A stretch of DNA of 64,000 nt from Drechmeria coniospora (GCF_001625195.1 NC_054389.1:2512147-2576146), one strand, 5' to 3'. Shown: positions 1-12,603, counted from the stretch's first letter. The notes: a model not told the origin generated them from the letters alone. Numbers and translations: made by a program.

Positions 1-189
1 AGTACTACTTGTTGTACTTCCTGAAGCACTTCTGCTGTAAGTACTACTTACGGCAATTCCAGGAAATCAATTCAACTGCAGCATCCAGCTGCTAATACAA
101 CAAGTACTACTTGTGTAACTACTAGTACTACTAGTAGAAAGGTAAACCGAAAATCTAGTTACTAACTAGATTGTGTCTGTGTTTTCAAA
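1..189 (+). other. Copia-1 untranslated leader with palindromes
   Basis: This short non-coding leader holds several perfect odd palindromes centred on C. Examples are GTAAGTACTACTTAC near 38-52, ACAAGTACTACTTGT near 101-116, CTACTAGTACTACTAGTAG near 119-137 and a 21-nt palindrome at 152-172. The last one lies just before the gag ATG, and its 15-nt core is repeated at the same place in Copia-2 (22674-22688). No ORF is seen. Confidence 0.7.
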
Positions 190-1922
190 ATGGATTCCAC
201 CAAGGAAGGTCAGGCTACTAAAACACCCATTATGTCGGAACTTTGAGGCAATCATTCAAAGGCAACAACTGCAGTATGATGATCTTTCCAATCGGTTCAA
301 CCAACTTACGGAACAATTAAACAACACCATCATACCAATTCAAAAACGCCTCGACAAAATAGAGCCCGAACACACCCCTATCCAAGGAATCCCAACACAC
401 AGTAGTGGTACTACTACTACTGAAGTGACTGATTTAAGCTCCAATATTGAGCTATCCAAGAAGGTATTCTTATTCCCAGAGTATGCTAAGCTCAAAGATA
501 CCAAGAACTTTGACTTATGGGAACAATCACTTTCCATCCAACTTGGTTCCCTTCGTCTGGAGGAATTTCTGAAAAACCCATCAATTGCTATTAGTTACTC
601 ACATCACAATCAATGCTCCCTGCTCATACTACTTCGGGATAGCTGTTCTGAGGCCCGCGAGCATCAATTGCATGGATTCACAACCCAACAGATGCCTATC
701 TATCGCTAAAACAACAGTACTCAAAGGGCCAGGCAGCCCAACGTTGCAATCTCTACGATTCCTACCACAACCTTACACTCAAAGGGTACAAAGGAACACT
801 TGAGGCGTTTAATTCAGAATTCAACAGCTGCCTTACCCGACTTCAACTTACTGGAGTAAGTATTGACCCTTTGGATCAGGCAAATCGATATCTTACAACT
901 GTTGGTCCTGTTTTCTCACAATGGGCTGCAATACAACGCAACAATCTCCAAACCAATGCCGTCTTAGGGATTAATACAACATCCCTCAACCTGCAATATC
1001 TTCAGACTAACTTACTGGAAGAACATCAAAATCCTGATAGTCCCAGTTTCCAAGCATTCAGTCACAGGATAACTCAACTATCCAAAACACCAGACAATAG
1101 GTCTACTAGACCTAGTCAACCCAACCGACCCAACCGAACCAATCGACCCAATCGACCCAAATCACCCGACAACCGACCCAACCAACCCAATCAACCCAAT
1201 TCACCCAATCGACCCAACCGACCCAAACGATACAATCGAACCAAAAACTACACACCAGACAAGGGTACTACTAGTTTTCTGACTGGTGACTACAGCCTAT
1301 CAACTGGCTGTATGGGGTTACCTGATTCCTGTCAGGAATCAGATACCGACTCTGATTCCGAACAAGAATTAGTACTGTTACCCGATTTAGGTAATATTGG
1401 TATGACATATCGTGTTGATGACGACGATACGTACCGAATGGGCCTACTTTACGATACTGGCTCAACCTGTCATTTGGTCAACAACCGGCTTAAGTTTACG
1501 ACTTTCCGACCCATTGCGAAATCCCAAGCAAAACCAATTACAACAGGAGGTGGTCCAATTTATCCCAAAGGTATTGGCTGTGCTGAATTTACTGTACTAA
1601 TTCGCACCAATCCATCTGTCTACGGTACTCTTGTTTTACAAGAAGCACTGTACATTCCGAAATTGGAGGTCAGTATTGTTAGTGGAATTCGCCACTATGC
1701 GTCTGGAGGAACACTCATCAAGGAACATCTATACAACTCAAATCGACAGTTATGTGGACTCCTCAACTTCCAGAAACACGGCTTCTTCCTACAACAGCAA
1801 GGTCAACAAACGCCCTATCTGACGAAATCAGATACTTCCCACTCTAGCTACTACAGTAGCTACGGAATTATAGTCGAAATTCCCTCCCAACCCCCCCCCT
1901 GGGCTACCGAAGCAGAGGATTG

Positions 1923-2062
1923 GTCGGCACCTTCAACGGTGCCTCGGTCGGCACCTTCAACGGTGCCTCGGTCGGCACCTTCCCCAGTGCCTCGGTCGGC
2001 ACCTTCCCCAGTGCCTCGGTCGGCACCTTCCCCAGTACCTCGGTCGGCACCCAGATCGGTAC
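1923..2062 (+). repeat. 24-bp coding tandem repeat between protease and integrase
   Basis: About five to six 24-bp units encode a repeated RSAPSPVP or RSAPSTVP motif in the linker between protease and the integrase zinc finger. Copia-2 has a counterpart at 24487-24620 with a different consensus and copy number, so the linker tolerates repeat turnover. Confidence 0.85.
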
Positions 2063-3299
2063 CTAGCCCAACTGTCAGTTCGGCTACACCAAGGGACCTT
2101 ACTAAGGCTACCCTGTTCAAAGACCCTATAGAAGACCCAATTCCTATAGAGGCAACAGACCAACTAGTAGTCCCAACTACTAGTCTTGGGGAACAAGTTC
2201 TTCCAACTACTTGTTCGGAATCCAACAACCAGTCTTACCAAAGACTATTGCAACAAGCGGGCATTTGGCACATTCGACTGGGACACATCAGTCTCCCACT
2301 CTTGAAAAAGACCAGTAGTATTACTACTGGACTGCCTGACTTTTCGACTATTCAGGCTGCCGATTTCCAATGCCTTGCCTGTATTCAGGCCAAATCCACT
2401 AGACGCCAGTCTAGGGATCCCATCGACGATCCAGACCAAGTTCTTGATTCAATTGCGGGTGATACATTTGGGATTCGACCAGTATCCTATGATCGTAAGT
2501 CTGTGGGTCTTATACTAATTGATCGAAAATCCCGCTTCCGTTGGGTATTAATCTTACCCAACAAGGAGGGATCAACTGTTCTCCAGGCTATTCGGAATCT
2601 CTTCAAAAGCCTAAAACGACAGTACAACTGTTACCCAAAACAGTTATTTTTCGACGAGGGTACAGAAATCAACACATTGCTCCAGACTTGGTTGGGTAAG
2701 AAAGGAATTCTATTCGACACATCTTGCCCGTATACGCCCGAACAGAACGGACTTGCCGAACGGTCCATACGAGTCATCCTAGACCGACTACGTGCAACAA
2801 TGATCTGGGCAGGCCTTCCACTTTTCCTCTGGTCTGCCGTTCTTCCTGCTATAGTTAATCTTGTTAACTATACTGCAATTTCGAACCGGGATTTAAGTCC
2901 CTACCAATTACTGAAACAGGAATTACAGGGACTGAAAATGCCACCAAATCTCACGGCCTATAAGGCTATTGGTGCACATTGCGAAGTCCTAATTCCTCAT
3001 CAGAAACGGATTCAAAGTGCCAAACTGGCATCCCGAACAGAACCAGCAAGGCTACTAGCCACGCTAGGTTCAAAAACATACCTTGTGTATGTGCCTTCTA
3101 GGAGGTCGGTTACAAAAACTACCTTCCTAAAAATCCTAGAAGGTATTGGCCCTATCTCCCAAGGGCTTCCCCGACTACCAAGTCCTAGTGTTGAAGGACT
3201 AGAGTCAGAGGGGGAAATTGAGATAGTAGATTCAACTACTACTATCTCGCAAAGCAACTCCAGTCCCCTAACACCTAGGGAGACAGAGGGGGCTACTGG

Positions 3300-3618
3300 T
3301 CCTACTAGGACCAGTAGACCTACTAGTCCTGGTAGGACTAGTAGGTTGCAACTGGCCAACGGACCGACTAGTCCTACTAGGACTAGTAGGTTGCAACTGG
3401 CCAACGGACCGACTAGTCCTACTAGGACTAGTAGGTTGCAACTGGCCAACGGACCGACTAGTCCTACTAGGACTAGTAGGTTGCAACTGGCCAACGGACC
3501 GACTAGTCCTACTAGGACTAGCAGGTTGCAAGAGGCCAACGGACCGACTAGTTCTACTAGGACTAGTAGGTTGCAAGAGGCCAACGGACCGACTAGTCCT
3601 ACTAGGACTAGTACTACA
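3300..3618 (+). repeat. 45-bp coding tandem repeat between integrase and RT
   Basis: About six to seven 45-bp units encode SPTRTSRLQLANGPT-like repeats in the integrase-RT linker. Each unit contains the perfect palindrome ACTAGTCCTA-C-TAGGACTAGT. Copia-2 (26060-26310) and Copia-4 (35341-35515) carry related arrays with other unit arrangements. Confidence 0.88.
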
Positions 3619-5426
3619 GAGGGGGTCCTAGCCCAACCAACAGAGGATCTACCAGATACCTCTCTTCCAGATGAACCTGAATTAGAAGACAATTCTAATT
3701 CAGTGGATTTCAACCTGGCATACTGGATTAAGAACCTATGCTACCAAGCTAAGGCAAAGCAACTACTAGTTAGTAGCGAGCCTACTAGCTGGAAGCAGGT
3801 ACTTAAATCAGACAACAAAGACCAGTGGATAAGTGCTATATTCTCTGAATTTCAGCAACTTATCCTGGCAGGGGTATTCCATTTTATCCCACTTCAAGAA
3901 ATACCAACTGGTAGACGACTCCTCAAAAGCCGTCTTGTCCTACGAGTCAAAAAGGACCAGCAAAACAATCCCATTAAATTCAAGGCACGTTTAGTAGCCA
4001 AAGGATTTATGCAGATTGAAGGTCTTGACTACCTAGAGACCTTTGCAGCTACAAGCATTCCACCTACCTGGAGGATACTACTAGCTCTTGCTGCCCAGAA
4101 CAATTGGTACATTGAACAAATCGACTTCATTGGTGCTTTCCTCAACAGCGAGCTACCTGAAGTTAATTTCCTTGAAATGCCTGATGGACTGGAAGCATTT
4201 ATTAGTCTCAACAAGACTAATAACATGGGTAAGCAACTAGCCAAGCTAGGCTACAACCCAGCAGTCAAACAAGGCATTCTTTTGAAGAAAGCACTCTATG
4301 GTCTTAAACAAGGACCTAGAGAGTGGCAAGATGCACTTTCCAAACTGCTCCATCAATACGGATATCGACCTCTTGTATCCGATCCAGCTGTCTACTATAA
4401 TGGTACTGCCAGTACCTATATAGTTTGCCATGTTGACGACTGTTTGCTTATTGGGCCGAACCTTGTATACATCAACAAGTTGAAACAAAAACTACACAAG
4501 GTTTACCCAATTGAAGATCGCGGGCAGGCTGCGTTCTTCTTAGGCGTACAGATCAGCCGAACGACCAAGGGTATTACCCTTAGTCAAAAGGGGTATATCG
4601 AAGAAGCACTATTGCGATTTGGGCTAGAGGGGGCTAAGGCGGTAGCAATACCGTTACAGCCAGGTGTACTCAAACAAGCCACAACAACACCTCTTCCTCC
4701 CTTACCTGCAACCGATCAATTAGTATACCAACAGATAGTTGGGACCCTGATGTACCTGATGCTATTGACCCGACCAGATATAGCCTTTGCAATCCAATGG
4801 CTATCTCGGTATATGCATCAGGCTACTAGTCTCCAACTATCAACCGGTAAGAACCTTCTTCGATATCTGAAAGGAACTATAGACCTAGCTGTTTGCTATT
4901 GGTCTAAGTCCCCAGTACCCAGCCTGTCTGGATTTTCAGACAGCGACTTTGCAGGTAACTTAGATTCCTCTAAGTCTACCTATGGGTACCTCTTCACCCT
5001 AGCAGGTGGACCAATCTGCTGGAAGTCAAAAAGGGCAAGTACAATTGCTCTTTCAACTGTAGAGGCAGAATCGGATGCCCTACTGGAAGCAATTCGGGAA
5101 CTCAAATGGCTGGATGGTCTGTTTACAGAAATGGGTAAAAGTCTTCAAAAACCCATTCCACTTCTGTGTGATAACAATGGATCCATCTCCAATGCCAACA
5201 ACCCAAATCAGCACTCTCGTACCAAACACACCTTACTGAAGTTTCGGTACATTCGGCAAGAAGCAACAAGCGGCTTGGCTAAAATCAGCTATCTCGATAC
5301 CAAGTCAATGCCTACCGACGGTCTTACTAAGGCCCTTACTGCTGATCTCTTCCAACGATACCTTGGCCTACTAGGTCTTCAAAGGATTCCTATTTAGCAG
5401 TATCCTTACTAGCTAAATAGAGGGGG

Positions 5427-6361
5427 TGTTAAAATTACTGGTATTTATACTAGTAAGACTACCCAAATAGGATACTATCCTATGTGTTGCCATTTGCAAC
5501 ACCGGGCAGCAGTACTACTGTTTGCCCATATACTACCACTGTACTGCACGTACAGGTAGTATATCGAGTTGACGAATTGCACTTGCTATGCAAATTCTCC
5601 TCGCTCCGACTTAGTACAATTGATGGCAGTACTACTGCCCAGCCAATTTACTACTGTCGCACGTCACGTGCAAAGTGGTACTTGGTCAACCAAGCAAGAT
5701 CATTGATCGGGCCGTCAATTGACGCGCTCCCAACTACTACTAGTAGTTGCCCGCCAACAGTACTACTGTTGCGCGGAAGGACCCACCCAACTGCAACTAG
5801 CAGTTGCTTGCCAGCAGTACTACTACTGGCCCACTCGACTACTGCAGCACTGCTGCTGTACTGTCGCGACCGAACCCTAATACTGATCAACCCTGCTAGT
5901 TGCAACCAACTTGCAGTATGACTCAACCAGAGTATTTGGAGCTGCATTGAATGCAAGCAGATTGTTCGGAGATGCATTGTATGGAATCAGACAGAATTCC
6001 AACACGTGCACATTGCACTGATTGAGGTACTACCTCTCAGGTATAAAATGGTCCTCCCTTTCCTACACTCTTAGATAGTTAGGTACAACACACACACAAG
6101 ACGTACGCTGAACACACGCACGCGCGCAAGCAAGCACAAGAAACACAACAGTCTTTCTTTTCTGAATTGTCCCTTGGCACTACTATTTGACTTATTCAAA
6201 TCTGTATTCCCTGCCCAGTTACTAACTGGTGCACTTCCTGCTGTTACTAACAGCATCGATTGATATCCATTTTGGATAGTCCGTGCAACTGAACTTCCAC
6301 TGCGCACCCTTCCTATTTTACCCCTTTATTCCAAGAGGTATTTCCCCTTTTCATTTTAAGA
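5427..6361 (+). repeat. LTR-A, 3' LTR of Copia-1
   Basis: The 935-bp LTR starts TGTTAAAATT and ends CATTTTAAGA. Both ends were fixed by comparison with three solo copies that have 5-bp target duplications. A likely TATA box (TATAAAA) lies at 6042-6048. The 3' part has CCAGTTACTAACTGG (6215-6229) and GCTGTTACTAACAGC (6240-6254), shared with LTR-B and LTR-C. The upstream part is dense with hairpin-forming palindromes. Confidence 0.93.
5467..6254 (+). other. Palindrome array in LTR-A
   Basis: Perfect or near-perfect inverted repeats include: 5467-5483 (ATAGGATA-C-TATCCTAT), 5529-5563 (14-bp stem with a 2-nt bulge), 5625-5639 (GGCAGTA-C-TACTGCC), 5659-5671, 5681-5694, 5698-5708, 5714-5723, 5731-5749 (CAACTACTA-C-TAGTAGTTG), 5755-5771 (CAACAGTA-C-TACTGTTG), 5788-5806, 5810-5830 (one mismatch; perfect in the copy at 41168), 6024-6036 (GAGGTA-C-TACCTC), 6215-6229 and 6240-6254. 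Many have different stems around the same GTA-C-TAC or GTTA-C-TAAC core. Function unknown. Confidence 0.85.
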
Positions 6362-6759
6362 CCAGTAATACTAACGGTCGCTTTATTTTCGTCCCGCAAG
6401 AGTAACCCTATTGTTAACAATAGGTTTATATATTTCCTTACGTCCTAATTTCCTTTTCCCTTTATCTCGTTATCTTTGTTTTTGACTTAGTATAGATAGT
6501 AATGGCTTTAGGTTTATAGGTAGTCTAGGGGTTCTTGTTAGTATGTCTTTCCCTTCTTTTGCCCTAATGCTCTTTTTATCCTTAAACCGTCCTATAGTTT
6601 TCCTGCTCCCCCTTTGTGTAAGTAGCAACTTGTTGCTAGGTTAATTAATTCGGTTAGGAATTGGTGTGGAATCGGTAGGTTATCGGCGGGGTAACTATAT
6701 CTATACCCTATGTTTATTGCTGTACCCTTTTGTTTAGTCTTTTGTATAATCCCTTCCCT

Positions 6760-9700
6760 AGGCCTTTTTGTTAGAGGTAGGTTACTACTACTTTTAGTAT
6801 ATTCTCTATATCCTCTTCGTATACCTACTAATTGTATTCTACCGGCTAGCCCTTTTATTTTACAAGATATAGTCGGGCTCCCCCTAATTACTAGTAGTTG
6901 CGTATTTCTTTGACTTCCCATTTGCCCTCCTTGTCCAATAGGTCTAAAAGCAGTATATTGTCTATACTATTCCCTTTTTAGTCCCGCTCCTTCTAAGGTT
7001 CCAGTAAGCTAATATAGAATACGTTGTATAGGCGTGCGTATTTATTAGGGAGCGCTAAGCGGTATGCCTATCGGCCGATTTTTTCTAGAATCCGAAAGGG
7101 CCTAATATACTTTAGTACTAGTTTCCGTTTCTCCCCTTTAAGGTTAATGTTCCGTATGGATAGTAGTACTAGGTCGCCTATATTAAGGGATAGAGGATTG
7201 TACCTATAGTTATAGTACTTTGCCTATAACTCTATGGCTTTTCTCTAATGCTCCTTTAGTCGTTCCCTAATTTCTGCTAGTTTTGCTACTCTTACCTTTG
7301 CTTTTGGGACTACTACTATAAGCCCGCTATCCTCCTCTTTAGTATAGAACTATAGGTAGTAACCCAGTAGCGCTTGGTTCGGGGAGTAACCTATAGTTGC
7401 GTTAACTGTATTATTGCAGGCAAACTGGGCTACTTATAGTAGGTTGGCCTAGTTGGATTGGTCCTAACTAACGAAGTATTGTAGGTAGTACTTTAGTACC
7501 TGGTTTATTCTTTTGGTCTACCCGTCGGTTTGTAGGTAAAACGCTATCGATAGCCTCTTAGTTTTCTAGGAGTAGTAGTATAGTTCTAACTAAAATTAGC
7601 TTGTAAATACTAGCCCTCTATTGCTTACTACTCCCTCGGGCGTACTAAAATGGAGCTCTATTTTGTAATAGAATAGCTACGCTAGCTCGGCTGCGTTAAT
7701 TGTAGTTTGGTATAGGAGGAATACAGAATACTTAGTTATTCTATCTACTATTACTAAAATTATATCTACCTTCTTCCCCTTAAATTAAGTAGTAGGTAGC
7801 CCTATAACAAAGTCTATTATTACTTTAGCCTAGGGTCTGTTGGGAATCGGTAGCGACTGTAACTCTCTATAAGGGCGATACCTCCTTAAGGATACCCCCT
7901 AGTAGACTGGGTATATCTGTATATAGCGTTTTATATTTGCTAATAAGCCCTTTTAGTAAACTGCTCTTTGCAGTAACTGTATTGTCCTTTTGACTTTAAA
8001 GTAGCCCGTAAGAGGATCGTTATAGTATAGCCGTAAAAGCTCCTAGCGTACTGTAGCCTTGTTCGGGATATAGATGCATCCTTAGAAATATAGTATCCCT
8101 CTTAAGTCTACCGACCAGTCCTTATTAGGCGTACTATTTTAGCTATAGATCTTTATACCTTATAGCCTTTTTGTCTCTAGGTCTTTGCTCTAGATCTTGT
8201 AAAGGTAGTCCTTTAGTAACTTAGGGGTAGTATTGTATACTGTCCCCTCCTTTAGGTTCTCCTTAGCGGACCGTTAGGTAATAGGCTGTTTGCAATTAGC
8301 CTATTCCTTAGCCTATTGGGCTATTCGGGAGGGGTTCGGTACCTCTTTGGGTTTGCCTTTACCTTAATAAGGTCGGCCTTCTTTAGCTTGTAAGGACGTC
8401 TTGTTACCCTTATTCCCACTTAGAGCTTGGGACTTATTGTCCTATAAAGGTATTTTGCTACGCTCCTATGCGTATATATTTCCTTCCCCTACTATACCTA
8501 TAAGCCGCTTTTGTAGCGGTACTAGTAGGTAGGTATTACTTAGGGTCTCGCCCTTATAGGTAGTTCTTCTCAAGGGCCTATTTGCTGGGTTGGATTTCCT
8601 CGTTCTGTGTTTAATAATAAAATCGAAGGCCGCTAGGTCTATGCACTAGCGTGCTTGGCGCCTAATTAACCTTAGCCTGTTTATAAAGGTCTATAGGTTG
8701 TAGTAATTTGATAATACCTTTACTAGAACTGTTGCCCCCTTTGTATATTGTTGCTAGTATCTAAACGACTTAATAATAGCGAATATTTTGTGGTCCGGCG
8801 TCCTGTAGTTCCGTTCCGTATCCGAGAATTTCCTTAACCAAAATGCTACTGGGTACTAATGCCCTTAGTCGTTTGGTTGGGATAGGATGCTTGCTATTGC
8901 AAAACTTAATATATCTATCTCGATTCTAATAGGTCTTATTGGATTAAAATGGCGTAATAGCGGAGCCTTTCCAAATATATCTTTTAGCTCTTGGAAGGCC
9001 GCTAGTTCCTTTTTATTTAAGTAGACTTTTCCCGGCTTTTTCCTATTCTTACTTCCTTTAAGGAGTATATATAGGGGTACTGTAATTCCCGAATAGTTCT
9101 TAATAAATCTTCTATAGAAGTTACAGAACCCAAGAAATACTTAGATATCGTGGAACGAGGTAGGCTCTTCCTATTAGGTTATAGCCTATACCCTAGTTGG
9201 GTCTATTGCTATTTTATCTTTGGATAGGATAAATCCTAGGAACTTAACCGATTCTTAGTAGAATCTATACTTATCCGGATTAGCATATAACTCGGCTAAC
9301 CGTAACTGCCCTAGGATCTCCTTAAGATGTTTGGTGTATTCCTAGCGGTTTTTTGAGAAGATTAGGATATTATCTAGGTATACAATACAGATTGTATCTA
9401 TATACCCTTAGAGTGCTTGGTGGATATAGTGTTGGAAGGTAGCCGGTATATTGGTTAGCCCGAACGGTATTACTAAGTGTTAAAATTACTGGTATTTATA
9501 CTAGTAAGACTACCCAAATAGGATACTATCCTATGTGTTGCTATTTGCAATACCGGGCAGCAGTACTACTGTTTGCCCATATACTACCACTGTACTGCAC
9601 GTACAGGTAGTATATCGAGTTGACGAATTGCACTTGCTATGCAAATTCTCCTCGCTCCGACTTGGTACAATTGATGGCAGTACTACTGCCCAGCCAATTT

Positions 9701-11340
9701 ACTACTGTCGCACGTTACGTGCAAAGTAGTACTTGGTCAACCAAGCAAGATCATTGATCGGGCCGTCAATTGACGCGCTCCCAACTACTACTAGTAGTTG
9801 CCCGCCAACAGTACTACTGTTGCGCGGAAGGACCCACCCAACTGCAACTAGCAGTTGCTTGCCAGCAGTACTACTACTGGCCCACTCGACTACTGCAGCA
9901 CTGCTGCTGTACTGTCGCGACCGAACCCTAATACTGATCAACCCTGCTAGTTGCAACCAACTTGCAGTATAACTCAACCAGAGTATTTGGAGCTGCATTG
10001 AATGCAAGCAGATTGTTCGGAGATGCATTGTATGGAATCAGACAGAATTCCAACACGTGCACATTGCACTGATTGAGGTACTACCTCTCAGGTATAAAAT
10101 GGTCCTCCCTTTCCTACACTCTTAGATAGTTAGGTACAACACACACACAAGACGTACGCTAAACACACGCACGCGCGCAAGCAAGCACAAGAAACACAAC
10201 AGTCTTTCTTTTCTGAATTGTCCCTTGGCACTACTATTTGACTTGTTTAAATCTGTATTCCCTGCCCAGTTACTAACTGGTGCACTTCCTGCTGTTACTA
10301 ATAGCATCGATTGATATCCATTTTGGATAGTCCGTGCAACTGAACTTCTACTGCGTACCCTTCCTATTTTACCCCTTTATTCCAAGAGGTATTTCCCCTT
10401 TTCATTTTAAGACTAAGTATTCAAAATGCCTATAGCGTATTCTAAATGCTATTTTCTATTTATTGCCCTCCTTAATCCGGATTTAATAGTAAGCGTCCTT
10501 AACGTTAATCTTAGAGAATACTATAGCTCCCTAGTATCGGTCTATAATTTCGGATATTAGTAGGAGGGCGTATTGATTCTTTACCGAGACCTTATTAAGT
10601 CCCCGGTAATCTATATATAATTGGAGCGTACTATCCTTTTTTAGTACAAATAAGATAGGTAATCCTATAGGTAACTTTAAAGGGCGGATCCTATTAGCTC
10701 GTAGGTTCTTGTCTAGGTATTCTCTAAGCTCCTTTAGCTTTATTTAAGAGAGTGGGTAGATTAGTCCGTATAGTAGTAATGCATTTAGTTAGAGGTCGAT
10801 TGCATAATCCGTCTGTTTATATGCTAGTAGGATCTTTGCGCTATCTGTATTTAGGATGTCCTTAAACTCTTTTAGTTCCTGCGGGATCCCTTAGGGCTAT
10901 TCCCGACGACTCCCTAGTAGCTTGATAGGACTACCTTCTGTTCCTATTACTATAAAGATCTTTGCCTTATTCCTGTATTTAACTTAAAACTTCTCGGGTA
11001 CTAGTAGCTATACCTTTAACTAGTCCTACTGGAACTACTAACGCGCTCCTGTAGGGTCTAGGTGGATCCTTAGGTCGGCTAATGCTAGTATCCCTAGTAT
11101 AACCCGTATCCGGTCTGGAGTCGGTCCTATATCGACTCCGATACAGTAGCGGGTAAACTCCCTCTCTCCCCTTCTGCTATTTATTGTACGTATAGGTACT
11201 TCCTATATCCCGTAACTAGTAACTTGAAGACCCCCTATGGCCTGGAGGCTACTTCCGTTTGTTAAGACTTAGCGAAGTCCGTACTGCCTTACTGTTTATA
11301 TATTAATAAGGTCTATACTAGCGCAGCTGTCTAGTCCCGC
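6760..11340 (-). pseudogene. Gypsy-1 pol (PR-RT-RNase H-IN-chromodomain), decayed
   Basis: The conceptual minus-strand translation has many stops, but each domain is recognisable. The protease has a DSGAS-like site changed to DSCAS (about 11320). The RT active site is YLDN instead of YLDD (about 9390-9370), a G-to-A type change that would kill it. The integrase shows an HHCC zinc finger (about 8050-7880), a core with IIDFV and VDRITKYS, and a C-terminal part ending in NVFYISLLEP. The chromodomain reads GKWEVKEI followed by a YLVKxKG-like segment. The order IN before chromodomain identifies a chromovirus. Dead copy. Confidence 0.85.
9478..10412 (+). repeat. Solo LTR-A inserted in Gypsy-1 RT
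   Basis: This 935-bp copy is nearly identical to 5427-6361. It is flanked by the perfect 5-bp duplication ctaag (9473-9477 and 10413-10417). The uninterrupted target is seen in Gypsy-2 near 14601-14625, confirming both ends. No internal sequence is present, so it arose by LTR-LTR recombination. Confidence 0.96.
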
Positions 11341-11449
11341 CTTAACCTCTTGGGTAGTTCGTCCTAGAATTGTTATGTTGGCTGTAAACTGGAGTTGCGC
11401 TTTGCATTCCGCATTGCCGACTAAGGCGAGGGTAGCTACCTTAGTCGTT

Positions 11450-12560
11450 AGAAGTTTCCCTATTTCCGGGGTTTTAGGTATTCTCTTGCTCGGTAGCCTT
11501 CCTCTTAGTAGTTAAAACAGTAGTTATTCCCACTCTGCCTTAGCAGCGGTAGGCCTTTGCTGCTATAGGCCCTTTCCGAGCCTAGGGTTGTAGATTTTTG
11601 GAAGGATTCCCTACTATTGTACTAGGGTTGGTATACTCCCGTTTCCCTAGCGACTTTCCTTCGATAATTTGGGTTCTCCCCTTCTCTTATATCGGTTCTC
11701 CTTTTTAGTTGGTTTTCGGTAGAGTCCTAAAGTCGTTAGGCTAGTTGGACTATCTCTTCCTATATGCGCCCTTTAATGTTCTCGTACAGATTGATTTGGC
11801 TCTATAACTCTAGTAGTAACTTACTAAAGTAGGAGAAGGCCCGGTCGGGCTTTGGTACTCTACCGAAGTAGTTTTCGATTAAGTCCAGGTAGATACTAAA
11901 CTCTATTAAGGATTGGCCTTCTCGTTGTATTGCTTTTTGTCGTTACGCTACTAAGTAGGCTCGATAGTTAACCGAGTCTCTTAGCAGGGTAAGCGTTTAT
12001 TTTTAGAAATAATCCTAATCGTTTTCGGCTGCGGTTCGTTGGTCTTTCGGTAGTTCGTCTAAGTGCCTTTCCTAGCATACCCGGCCCTAGGCCTGTATAT
12101 AGTTAAGGGCCAGTAGGATTTTCCGGTAGTCCTTCTTAAACTTCCGCCTTACTCTATTAAAGGCGCGGTTTAGGTTAAGAAGCTACTCTTACCTTTTTTG
12201 TAGAGTTATAGGTTGCCTAAGTTCCGGTATGTTTTTTGCCTTAACTTCCTGGCCGCTTTCTAAGGAGGTATCCGACTCTCTTTGGGCCTATTTCTCTACC
12301 TTCTCTAGTTAATAGCTAGTACCTATCCCTAGGTGGGCGTAAATCTCTTTTTCCTTTTCCTTTAGCCTCTCTAACTCTTGCAGCTAAGCTAGCCGTTCTT
12401 GTACTACGGCTAGCGTTTCCGGAATAGAGGGTTCCCTTTAGGTACTCCCTAGTATTGTTTTAAGGGAACTTAGCGTACTTAGTATAGGGGATACTTTTAG
12501 TATTGTATTTGTCTTACCCCCTAGTAGGAGGTATAGTGTCTCTCTTATACTACGTATAGT
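11450..12560 (-). pseudogene. Gypsy-1 gag, decayed
   Basis: This region lies between the 5' LTR and the protease on the minus strand and is strongly similar in DNA to the corresponding parts of Gypsy-2 (about 15650-16720) and Gypsy-4 (about 29640-30800). No long open frame remains. The assignment as gag rests on position and on conservation among the three copies. Confidence 0.65.
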
Positions 12561-12603
12561 AGGCGCTATCTTACTTAGGTAACTGTAATAGAAGCTTTAG
12601 AAT

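Larger units (their letters stand above)
190..5397 (+). pseudogene. Copia-1 gag-pol polyprotein (two frameshifts in gag)
   Basis: Single Gag-Pol of the Ty1/copia type, order Gag-PR-IN-RT-RNase H. The start at 190 matches the homologous start of Copia-2. An indel near 235-245 moves gag to another frame; a second near 645-660 restores the first, and the frame is then open to the stop at 5395-5397. Motifs: protease DTGS (Asp codon 1453); integrase zinc finger (His around 2270, CxxC near 2380); integrase D (2461), D (2653) and E in the NGLAER motif, a D-x34-E spacing; RT QIDF (4123) and HVDD (4435-4440); RNase H SDSDFAG (4939) and a C-terminal DGLTKAL motif. Gag has no CCHC knuckle. A basic Arg-Pro-Asn-rich stretch (1105-1250) may bind RNA instead; that is inference. 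The catalytic residues look intact, so only gag is broken. Confidence 0.92.
1..6361 (+). mobile_element. Copia-1: Ty1/copia retrotransposon, 5' end outside window
   Basis: The window opens inside the untranslated leader. Gag-pol follows at 190-5397, a polypurine tract (agaggggg) at 5419-5426 and the type A 3' LTR at 5427-6361. The 5' LTR and primer-binding site lie left of base 1. The 3' flank (6362 on) is the 3' untranslated part of Gypsy-1, so Copia-1 probably inserted into that older element, whose own 3' LTR would then also lie outside the window. It is the least damaged element here: the only breaks I see in coding are two indels in gag. Confidence 0.93.

Noticed and set aside
3012..3713. 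Minus-strand ORF of over 200 codons across the Copia-1 linker repeat.
   Set aside because: Low-complexity translation of the palindromic 45-bp repeat, antisense to the clear pol frame. The same shadow appears in Copia-2 and Copia-4.
5484..5977. ORFs of 108-145 codons on both strands of LTR-A (also at 9535-10028, 41228-41717 and 44884-45376).
   Set aside because: They recur only because the LTR is repeated, they vary by frameshifts between copies, and they overlap the palindromes on both strands. No domain is visible.
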